Source: Proteobacteria bacterium HN_bin10 (GTDB lineage: Bacteria; Pseudomonadota; Alphaproteobacteria; Caulobacterales; Aquidulcibacteraceae). From it: a DNA stretch of 22,809 nucleotides. The stretch's first letter is position 1, and every line of letters starts with the position of its first letter. The notes beneath the pieces were generated by a model. That model was not told the DNA's origin. It did not search any database and was given only the letters and a program-made list of their open reading frames with translations. The position numbers and the translations under genes were made by a program. Where the stretch lies: assembly GCA_002083515.1 (NCBI GenBank), contig LWDN01000043.1, forward strand, positions 1-22,809. Reading direction: 5' to 3'. This document shows, piece after piece, positions 14,488 to 20,713 of this stretch.

Positions 14488-14501
14488 CTTACTAGTAAGT
14501 G
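14488..14501. promoter_or_regulatory. Probable TetR operator, perfect 14-bp palindrome
   Basis: ACTTACTAGTAAGT is a perfect palindrome in the 129-base region between the divergent small gene (GTG 14431) and tetR (ATG 14561). Size, symmetry and place match TetR-family autoregulatory operators. Binding by the adjacent regulator is inferred. Confidence 0.6.
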
Positions 14502-14560
14502 AGTCGCCACAGACGTTAAGTTCGAATAACCGAGCCCGGGAAAACGAGGATTAAGCCCCA

Positions 14561-15145
14561 ATGGCGGCGCGTTTGGCGGCGGATACGGCGGAGCAGATTT
14601 TGGACGCGGCCGAGCGGCGCGCCCAGACCGTGGGCTACCATGGCTTCAGCTATGCCGACGTGGCGGGCGAGCTCAGCCTGACCACCGCCAGCGTGCACTA
14701 CCACTTTCCGGCCAAGGCCGATCTCGGCGCGCGCCTGATCGAGCGCTACACGAGCCGGTTTCTGGAGGCGTTGGCGGACATTGAGGCGCGCGCATCGGCA
14801 GCCTCCGATCGGCTGCGCGCCTACGTACAAATCTATGAGGACGTGGTCGCCGCCAACCGCATGTGCCTGTGCGGGATGCTGGCCTCCGAGTACGAGACGC
14901 TGCCGGTGGCGATGCGCGAGAGGCTCGGTGACTTCTTCGCAAAGAACGAAGCTTGGGTCACCGCACTGCTCACCGCCGGACGCGCCAGCGGCGAACTCAG
15001 CTATGCCGGCGATCCGAAGGCGACGGCGTCGGCTTTGGTGTCGGCGCTGGAAGGCGCAATGCTCGTGGCTAAAGCCCATGGCGGGCTCGCGAGCTTCAAG
15101 GCGGCGGCGCAGGTGATGCTCGGAAATCTGATCGGGCCGCGATGA
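14561..15145 (+). CDS. TetR/AcrR family transcriptional regulator
   Basis: A 194-residue one-component repressor. The N-terminal helix-turn-helix (about 10-55) reads AEQILDAAERRAQTVGYHGFSYADVAGELSLTTASVHYHFPAKADL (discontinuous key parts: FSYADVA, TTASVHYHF, KADL), a clear TetR signature. The ligand domain contains a C102-x-C104 pair in RMCLCGMLASE, which could sense thiol-reactive or electrophilic compounds. Its stop overlaps an upstream candidate ATG of ruvB as ATGA (15142-15145), so ruvB is probably cotranscribed. Likely targets are itself and the divergent 72-residue gene via the palindrome at 14488-14501. Ligand unknown. Confidence 0.9.
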   Translation: MAARLAADTAEQILDAAERRAQTVGYHGFSYADVAGELSLTTASVHYHFPAKADLGARLIERYTSRFLEALADIEARASAASDRLRAYVQIYEDVVAANRMCLCGMLASEYETLPVAMRERLGDFFAKNEAWVTALLTAGRASGELSYAGDPKATASALVSALEGAMLVAKAHGGLASFKAAAQVMLGNLIGPR

Positions 15146-15198
15146 GCCCCGTTTCGGCGGAACGATTTAGGAACCCGAATCGCGTTAAAGCCGAGGCC

Positions 15199-16236
15199 AT
15201 GGCCGAGCCTGCAGAACGCATCACCAGCCCGAACCGCATGCCCGGAGAGGGGGCGGACCGGGCGCTCAGGCCCCAGGGTTTCGACGAGTTCGTCGGCCAG
15301 CCGCACGCCAAGGCGAACCTCAAAGTCTTCGTCGAAGCCGCGCGCAATCGCGGCGACGCCATGGACCATGTCTTGCTGTTCGGCCCGCCGGGCTTGGGCA
15401 AGACCACGCTGGCGCAAATCATCGCCCGCGAGCTTGGTGTCGGGTTTCGCTCCACCAGCGGCCCGGTGATCGCGCGCGCCGGCGATCTCGCCGCTTTGCT
15501 GACCAATCTCGAACCGCGCGACGTGCTGTTCATCGACGAGATTCATCGCCTCGCGCCGCAGGTTGAGGAAATCCTCTACCCGGCGATGGAGGACTATCAC
15601 CTCGACATCATCATTGGCGAAGGGCCGTCGGCGCGCAGCGTGCGCATCGATCTGGCCCCGTTCACGCTTGTCGGCGCGACGACGCGCGCAGGGCTCCTCG
15701 GCACGCCACTGCGCGACCGCTTCGGGATTCCAGTGCGTCTCGATTTCTACGGCCCCGACGAATTGCTCGGCATCGTCACGCGCGCGAGCGCCAAGCTCGG
15801 CATGCCGATCACCACCGAAGGCGCGCTCGAAATCGCCAAGCGGGCGCGCGGCACGCCGCGCGTCGCCGTGCGCCTGCTGCGGCGCGTGCGCGATTTCGCT
15901 GACGCTGACGATGCAACCATTGACGCCAAGCTTGCCGACACGGCGCTGAAGCGCCTCGACGTCGATAGCGACGGGCTCGACATGCTCGACCGGCGCTACT
16001 TGCAGGCGCTGGTGGAAACCTATTCAGGCGGGCCGGTCGGCGTCGACACGCTGGCGGCGGCGCTGGCCGAGGCGCGCGATGCGATCGAAGACGTGATCGA
16101 GCCCTACCTGATGCAGCAAGGCTTCGTCATGCGCACCCCGCGCGGCCGCGTCGCCGCGCCGAAGGCGTACGAGCGGCTGGGCAAGAAGCCGCCCAACAAG
16201 CCGCCGGAAACGGGAGCCTTGTTCGGGGAGGGGTAG
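15199..16236 (+). CDS. ruvB: Holliday-junction helicase motor RuvB
   Basis: A RuvB AAA+ ATPase that drives branch migration on RuvA-bound junctions. Numbered from ATG 15199 (345 residues), the signature ALRPQGFDEFVGQ is at 22-34, Walker A GPPGLGKT at 62-69, Walker B DEIH at 113-116, sensor-1 ATTRAG follows, and the winged-helix end carries PYLMQQGFVMRTPRGR. I prefer 15199 because MAEPAERITSPNRM fits RuvB N-termini and the usual 340-350 length. The earlier ATG 15142, which overlaps the tetR stop as ATGA, would add 19 atypical residues but offers coupling; neither start has a strong ribosome site. A short C-terminal tail (KKPPNKPPETGALF) is normal. Confidence 0.95.
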   Translation: MAEPAERITSPNRMPGEGADRALRPQGFDEFVGQPHAKANLKVFVEAARNRGDAMDHVLLFGPPGLGKTTLAQIIARELGVGFRSTSGPVIARAGDLAALLTNLEPRDVLFIDEIHRLAPQVEEILYPAMEDYHLDIIIGEGPSARSVRIDLAPFTLVGATTRAGLLGTPLRDRFGIPVRLDFYGPDELLGIVTRASAKLGMPITTEGALEIAKRARGTPRVAVRLLRRVRDFADADDATIDAKLADTALKRLDVDSDGLDMLDRRYLQALVETYSGGPVGVDTLAAALAEARDAIEDVIEPYLMQQGFVMRTPRGRVAAPKAYERLGKKPPNKPPETGALFGEG

Positions 16237-16298
16237 GTCGGCCGGCTAGCCGTGTCGAGTGCTTCCTTTCGCATATAGTTCGCCCTGATCGAAGGCTC

Positions 16299-16874
16299 TC
16301 AGCGCTGCCTCCGCCGCGTGGGGGAGGTCAAGAAGACGCTCAAATTGAGTGGATGTCGTTCGATCTCATCGAGGAGGTTTGGATCGACGTCTGAGGCCCG
16401 TTTGAGCTCTTCTGTTACATCGGCAATTCTTTGGAGCGCCGCCGCCCTTAAAAGCGCATGGGAGAACTCGATCTGTGCTCTCGCTCGCTTGACGAGGTCT
16501 TTGTCGATTGTTTTCCGGCGAGTCACGACACCAACCTTTGCCTCTTCACCCCTACATTGGAGGATGACTTGCTCGATTTGCCACTCGCCCTGATAGCAGC
16601 CTCCCGAGCCAAAGTGTGCGATAGCTTTGTTTCGAAGGTCGCATAGTTCCTTGTGGATCGCTTTCTGTTCGTCGCCAAATTTTGACAAGAGATCGAATTT
16701 GCGCCGCTCGCGTGAGGCTGTGTTGGTGCCTCGGACGTCAGGAAGAATTGCGCTGCTCAGCAACGCTGCTTCGGTAATGACTTGATTAAAATTATCGCTT
16801 CTCGCGGCGAGAAATTTCTCAAGGGCATCGAGGCATTCAGGCGCCATTGTAAGGTCGGCACCTAGCGAGTGCAA
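16299..16874 (-). CDS. HEPN-like hypothetical protein
   Basis: No exact family recognised. The 191-residue product is mainly helical. Residues 75-90 contain LCDLRNKAIAHFGS, where R81-N82-x4-H87 matches the R-x4-6-H motif of HEPN ribonucleases (as in RNase LS/LsoA-type, AbiF/AbiV and MNT/HEPN proteins), including the usual Asn after Arg. Start is uncertain: TTG 16874 has AGGAG about 10 bases upstream, while ATG 16847 lacks a site. The frame stays open to 16970 and reads protein-like there. The gene is less G/C-rich than its surroundings and stands next to a toxin-antitoxin pair, both hinting at transfer and a defence-type role. RNase activity is inference from one motif. Confidence 0.7.
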   Translation of the reverse strand: MHSLGADLTMAPECLDALEKFLAARSDNFNQVITEAALLSSAILPDVRGTNTASRERRKFDLLSKFGDEQKAIHKELCDLRNKAIAHFGSGGCYQGEWQIEQVILQCRGEEAKVGVVTRRKTIDKDLVKRARAQIEFSHALLRAAALQRIADVTEELKRASDVDPNLLDEIERHPLNLSVFLTSPTRRRQR

Positions 16875-17047
16875 ATCTCGGGCGCTCCTAATCTTGCCAG
16901 CTAGTGGGAGATGTCGCCGTTCGGCGAACAGCCTGTCAGATAGCGCCGTGAGGTTTGAATGTAGGGTCGCTCATGTGGGCTTGTTTCACCGATAAGACAA
17001 CGTCTGTGTAAGGTGGCGACCTGACTTAGTTATTCAAGCGGTGCGAT

Positions 17048-17076
17048 TTGTATCCACGCTTAAACCGTGCTATATT
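17048..17076 (+). promoter_or_regulatory. Promoter of the RHH/ParE module, predicting a leaderless mRNA
   Basis: TTGTAT (17048-17053), a 17-base spacer and TATATT (17071-17076) form the best sigma-70-like promoter in the window. The expected transcription start, about 7 bases on, coincides with ATG 17083. Confidence 0.6.
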
Positions 17077-17082
17077 CCGCTC

Positions 17083-17385
17083 ATGCCAGACGACGGCTCC
17101 ATCACCATTAGGCTCGATGAACACACCGCGCGCCAGCTGGCCGAGCGCGCGCGGGAAGAGGGCGTAACGCCGGAGCAGTATGCCGCCGAGCTCGTCGCCG
17201 AATTGATGGCCTCAAGCGACGGCGAGCCCTGGCCTCCATTGAGCATCACCGACGAGGAGTTGCGTGTCTCGATTGAGCGGCAACGCCACGAGATCGCCGC
17301 TGGCGCGGCTAGGCTCTACAGTCATGAAGAGGTGATGGCCGGCGCACGCGCGATCCTAGCGAAAGCGCACGACGCCAAGCCGTGA
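17083..17385 (+). CDS. Ribbon-helix-helix antitoxin (ParD/CopG type)
   Basis: A 100-residue antitoxin. The N-terminal ITIRLDEHTARQLAERAREEGVTPEQYAAELV has the strand-helix-helix pattern of RHH DNA-binding domains; the C-terminal part (SITDEELRVSIERQRHEIAAG, HEEVMAGARAILAKAHD) is acidic and helical, suited to wrapping a ParE toxin. ATG 17083 is chosen over an in-frame GTG at 17041 because a promoter lies between them. No Shine-Dalgarno is possible if transcription starts at 17083. Its stop overlaps the toxin start as GTGA (17382-17385). Autorepression is expected of the family. Confidence 0.85.
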   Translation: MPDDGSITIRLDEHTARQLAERAREEGVTPEQYAAELVAELMASSDGEPWPPLSITDEELRVSIERQRHEIAAGAARLYSHEEVMAGARAILAKAHDAKP

Positions 17386-17657
17386 AGCGAATCGTCTGGA
17401 CCAGCGCCGCCCGTGCCGATCTCGATGGCATCGCTGAATATCACGCCGGAAGCGACCACCGTGTCGGCGACACCATTGTCGCGCGTATCGAAGCTTCGGC
17501 TGCAAAACTCGCGCGCTACGACACCGGTCGCCCAGGCCGTGTCTCCGGCACGCGCGAGAAGAGTGTAGCCAAGACGCGCCACATCATTGTCTACGAGATT
17601 CACGGCGATCTGCTTTTCATCTTTCGCATTGTTCACACCGCACTCAATTGGCCTTGA
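17382..17657 (+). CDS. ParE/RelE-superfamily toxin
   Basis: A 91-residue toxin with the ParE pattern: an N-terminal strand MKRIVWTSAARADLDGIAEYHA, central GRPGRVSGTREK and C-terminal HIIVYEIHGDLLFIFRIVHTALNWP. ParE members poison DNA gyrase while RelE members cut mRNA on the ribosome; the GTRE...IVYE...RIVH..WP set favours ParE. It begins at GTG 17382 inside the antitoxin stop, ensuring coupled synthesis. Its stop codon lies within a TTGACA sequence. Confidence 0.87.
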   Translation: MKRIVWTSAARADLDGIAEYHAGSDHRVGDTIVARIEASAAKLARYDTGRPGRVSGTREKSVAKTRHIIVYEIHGDLLFIFRIVHTALNWP

Positions 17658-17705
17658 CATCTTTGGCGGCACCGCCGCTTCAGCGCTTTACAATACTGAG
17701 GAAAC

Positions 17706-18347
17706 ATGCCCGCCACTGACAACAACCCGCGCTTCTGGGATCGCCTCGCGCGCAAGTACGCGGCCAGTCCGATCTCCGATATGGTCGGTTACGAACGCAC
17801 GCTTGAAGCCACGCGCGGCTACCTGAAGCCCGAGCACACAGTGTTCGAATTCGGCTGCGGCACCGGCACGACCGCGCTCAAGCTCGCGCCCTCGGCGGCG
17901 CGCATCGTGGCGACCGATCTTTCCAGCGAGATGATCGCCATCGCGCGCGAGAAGGCGGCGGCGGAATCGTGCACCAATATTGAGTTCGCCGTCTCCACGC
18001 TGGGGTCGCCGTCTTGGCCGGACGGGAGCTTCGACGTGGCGTTGGGCTTCAACGTTCTGCACCTGATCAACGACCGGCAGGCCGCGCTCGCCGGCGTACG
18101 CCGGCTGCTGAAGCCGGGCGGCGTGTTCATCTCGAAGACACCGTGCATTGGCGAGATGAACCCGCTGCTGAAGCTCGCCATTCCCTTGATGCAGGCGGTC
18201 GGCAAGGCGCCCCATGTCGGCGTGTTCAGGGGCGCCCAACTCGAACAAGAGATCGCGGCGGCCGGCTTCGAGATTGTCGAACGCGCGCGCCACGGCGCCA
18301 AGCGCAAGGACCCGCGTGCGTTTCTTGTGGCGCGCAAATCTACCTAA
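17706..18347 (+). CDS. Class I SAM-dependent methyltransferase (Methyltransf_11/25 type)
   Basis: A 213-residue small-molecule-type methyltransferase. Motif I is EFGCGTGTT at 48-56, the ribose-binding acid is D71 in VATDLSSEM, motif IV is FDVALGFNVLHL at about 109-120 and motif VI is LLKPGGVFISKT. The N-terminal FWDRLARKYAASPISD is common in UbiE/menaquinone-like and unspecific methyltransferases. The lack of extra domains suggests a lipid or small metabolite substrate, not identified. GAGGA lies just before ATG 17706. It is tail-to-tail with the redoxin gene, sharing four stop bases (18344-18347). Confidence 0.9.
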   Translation: MPATDNNPRFWDRLARKYAASPISDMVGYERTLEATRGYLKPEHTVFEFGCGTGTTALKLAPSAARIVATDLSSEMIAIAREKAAAESCTNIEFAVSTLGSPSWPDGSFDVALGFNVLHLINDRQAALAGVRRLLKPGGVFISKTPCIGEMNPLLKLAIPLMQAVGKAPHVGVFRGAQLEQEIAAAGFEIVERARHGAKRKDPRAFLVARKST

Positions 18348-18862
18348 GGCTCGCACCCGTCGGGGCCGCAAACGCCGCCCGTTGATGCCGCGCCAGCATC
18401 GATCGGCGCATCGCTGGCCATCGCCGCCACGATCGAAGCGCCCAGCGCCATGTCCTCGACATGGCCGAATTGATGCATGCGGAGATTGCCGGCGCGATCG
18501 TAGAGCAGCGTCGTCGGCGTGCCGCGCATGCCATACGCGCGCATTGTCACCGGCATGCCGCCCTCTTGCGCATCGATGCCGACAGGAAACTTGATCCGAT
18601 ACTCGTGCAAAAACGCCCCCAGCGCCGCGACCGATCCTTGCGCCTCATGGTGCTCGAACACCGTGTGCAGACCGATCACGGCCAGATCGTCCTCGCGAAA
18701 CGTGGCGCGCGCCTTCTGCGCTTGCGGCAGACCCTGGCTGACGCAGCCTGGGCAAAGCATCTGAAACGCCACCGCCAGCACTGCGCGGCCCCGCAGGCTT
18801 TCGAGCGTCACCGGCGCCGGCGCGTTGAACCAGTGCGAAATCGTCCAGGGCGGGGGCGTCAT
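18344..18862 (-). CDS. Redoxin / TlpA-like thioredoxin-fold protein
   Basis: A 172-residue thioredoxin-fold protein of the AhpC/TSA-redoxin type. The active-site pair is C37-x2-C40 in FQMLCPGCVSQG; GTPTTLLYDRAGNLR supplies the cis-Pro loop and following strand. There is no signal peptide from ATG 18862, so it is probably cytosolic; an in-frame TTG at 18898 would add 12 residues. The C-terminus ends GVCGPDGCEP (C165, C170), an extra Cys pair that may bind metal or act as a second redox site. Partner and substrate are unknown. Confidence 0.85.
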   Translation of the reverse strand: MTPPPWTISHWFNAPAPVTLESLRGRAVLAVAFQMLCPGCVSQGLPQAQKARATFREDDLAVIGLHTVFEHHEAQGSVAALGAFLHEYRIKFPVGIDAQEGGMPVTMRAYGMRGTPTTLLYDRAGNLRMHQFGHVEDMALGASIVAAMASDAPIDAGAASTGGVCGPDGCEP

Positions 18863-18902
18863 GGCCGGGAGTGTACGCCAACGCCGAAGAACATCCAATC
18901 AC

Positions 18903-19823
18903 TCACGCCGCTGCAATGCCAAGCAAGGTCTGCGCGAGCCAATCATGCATGGCGCTGCGCGCGTTGCGGCGATGGCGCGCCAGCGAGACCTGGAACGGGC
19001 GCACCTCGAACGGCAGTTTGAGAATGCTCAATCCGAAGGCGCCCGCAAACCGTTTGGCCAGCCGGCTGGGCACGGTGGCGATCGCGCCGGTCTCGCGCAC
19101 CATGGCGAGCGCGGGCAGAAACAGCGGCGTCGCCGCAATGACACGCCTGGACCTGCCATTCTGACGCAGAACATCGTCGACAATGCCGCTCAGTTCGCCC
19201 GAGGGTGAAACGAGCACGTGCGGGGCCGCGCAATAGCGCGCCAGGGTCAGCGGTTTGCGTGCAATGGCGTCGCGACCGCGCGCGACCGCAACGTAATCTT
19301 CTCGGTAGAGTTCCGTGAGCAAGGTCGTTTCCGGCGTGCGCCAGAAAAAGCCGATGGCGAGATCGAGTTCGCTCGCCGCCAACGCCGCCAGCGCTTCGTC
19401 CCGTCCGATGGCGCGCGCCACAATGCGAATCCCGGGCGCCTGCCTCGAGGCGACGCCGACCAGCCGCGGCAGCAGCGTCGCGAGTTCGTAGTCGAACGCG
19501 CCGATGCGGACCAGCGCTTCTGCGGTCGAGGGATCGAACGCCGCCGGCGGCGAAAGACCATCGCGCAATTCCTCGATCGCGCGCTGCACCCGCGGCGCCA
19601 GAGCCAGGGCGAACGCCGTCGGTTCGAGCCCGTGCGGACGGCGCAGGAACAAATCGTCCTCAAACACGTCGCGCAGACGCTTCAGCGCATGGCTGACGCC
19701 CGGCGGCGTCAACCCAAGTTCAGCCGCAACGGCGCTGGCCTTGCGGTGAGCGAGCAGGCGTTCGAACACCAGCAGGGTGGTCATGTCGAGGCGCCGGAGT
19801 TTCGTAAGGCGAATATCTGCCAT
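18903..19823 (-). CDS. LysR-type transcriptional regulator
   Basis: A 306-residue LysR regulator. The winged HTH occupies about residues 10-68 (MTTLLVFERLLAHRKASAVAAELGLTPPGVSHALKRLRD in sense, key parts SAVAAELGLTPPGVSHAL and LFLRRPHGLEPT), followed by the two-lobed effector domain (VRIGAFDYELATLLPRL to LPFEVRPFQVSLARHRR). It is divergent from a DJ-1/PfpI gene across a 157-base region, the classic layout for a LysR regulator and its target. The effector is not known. ATG 19823 lacks a strong ribosome site; a second in-frame ATG at 19784 is less likely because it trims the first helix. Confidence 0.92.
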   Translation of the reverse strand: MADIRLTKLRRLDMTTLLVFERLLAHRKASAVAAELGLTPPGVSHALKRLRDVFEDDLFLRRPHGLEPTAFALALAPRVQRAIEELRDGLSPPAAFDPSTAEALVRIGAFDYELATLLPRLVGVASRQAPGIRIVARAIGRDEALAALAASELDLAIGFFWRTPETTLLTELYREDYVAVARGRDAIARKPLTLARYCAAPHVLVSPSGELSGIVDDVLRQNGRSRRVIAATPLFLPALAMVRETGAIATVPSRLAKRFAGAFGLSILKLPFEVRPFQVSLARHRRNARSAMHDWLAQTLLGIAAA

Positions 19824-19980
19824 AAGGCATTTTCAATAGGCGGAAAGTGAGGGCGAAACTAGGGTGCGGGTCACAGGAGTTCGCGCCGGCCTTCAGCGTC
19901 GTGAGGCGCAGCGCGTGAGCCTGTTGCAATTTGTCTTTGGCCGGCGGCCCCGGCCGTTGGCGTCAAATACGGAGACCAAA

Positions 19981-20712
19981 GTGTCGGAACCTTCCACCTC
20001 AACGCGCCGCGTGCTGATGATTGCCGCCAATCCGGCAACTTCGCCGACCACCGGCTGGCCGATCGGATTCTGGTGGGCGGAGCTGACGCACCCTTATTGG
20101 GCCTTCAAGGAGGCGGGCTATGCCGTCGACATTGCCTCGCCCAGCGGCGGCGATCTTCAGGCCGACGGCTATTCCGATCCCGAGGATGCGAGCGGATATT
20201 CGGCGCAAGACGTTCTGTCTCTCGGGTTCAAAAGGTCGCCCGCGCACGCGGCGCTGCTGAAAGGAACGCCGCCGATCGCGAAGGCGGACCTTGCCGGCTA
20301 CGACGCAATCTTCGTGGCGGGCGGCCAGTCGCCCATGGTCACCATGATCGACGACGCGGCGCTGCACGCGTTCGTCGCGCGCGCCTACGAGATGGGCAAG
20401 ATCACAGCGCTCGTGTGCCACGCCACCTGCGTGCTGCTGAAGGCGCGGCTGTCGAACGGCGATCTGCTGGTCAAGAACAAGACCTGGACCGGGTTCGCCA
20501 ATTCGGAAGAGGCGTTCGCCGACAGTTTCGTGGGCAAGAAGATTCAGCCGTTCTGGATTGAGGACGAGGCGCGCAGAATCGAGAACACTAACTTCATCGT
20601 GCATGAGCGGTTCAAGCCGTTCGCGGTGCGTGACGGGAACCTGATCACCGGCCAGCAGCAGCATTCAGGCGCCGCCGCCGCTGCGCTCGTCATCGAAGCG
20701 CTGGGCCGATAA
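19981..20712 (+). CDS. DJ-1/PfpI family protein (type 1 glutamine-amidotransferase-like)
   Basis: A 243-residue DJ-1 superfamily protein. The nucleophile elbow is VCHATC with C146-H147, and the partner acid is E34 in FWWAELTHPYWAFKEAGY; GGDLQAD and VAGGQSP complete the Hsp31-like pattern. Family members are glyoxalases, deglycases, chaperones or cysteine hydrolases acting on reactive carbonyls or misfolded proteins. GTG 19981 is chosen because GGAG at 19971-19974 lies 6 bases upstream and the protein then begins as family members do; earlier in-frame starts give a non-family extension. Probable target of the divergent LysR regulator. Its stop is one base from the stop of the convergent P450 gene. 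Confidence 0.88.
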   Translation: MSEPSTSTRRVLMIAANPATSPTTGWPIGFWWAELTHPYWAFKEAGYAVDIASPSGGDLQADGYSDPEDASGYSAQDVLSLGFKRSPAHAALLKGTPPIAKADLAGYDAIFVAGGQSPMVTMIDDAALHAFVARAYEMGKITALVCHATCVLLKARLSNGDLLVKNKTWTGFANSEEAFADSFVGKKIQPFWIEDEARRIENTNFIVHERFKPFAVRDGNLITGQQQHSGAAAAALVIEALGR

Positions 20713-20713
20713 G

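Noticed and set aside
16243..16252. CGGCTAGCCG palindrome between ruvB and the HEPN-like gene as a terminator
   Set aside because: It has no loop and no U-tract; too short to call.
17654..17694. TTGACA and TACAAT upstream of the second methyltransferase gene as a promoter
   Set aside because: The spacing is 29 bases, too long for sigma-70, and no -35 sits 17 bases from TACAAT.
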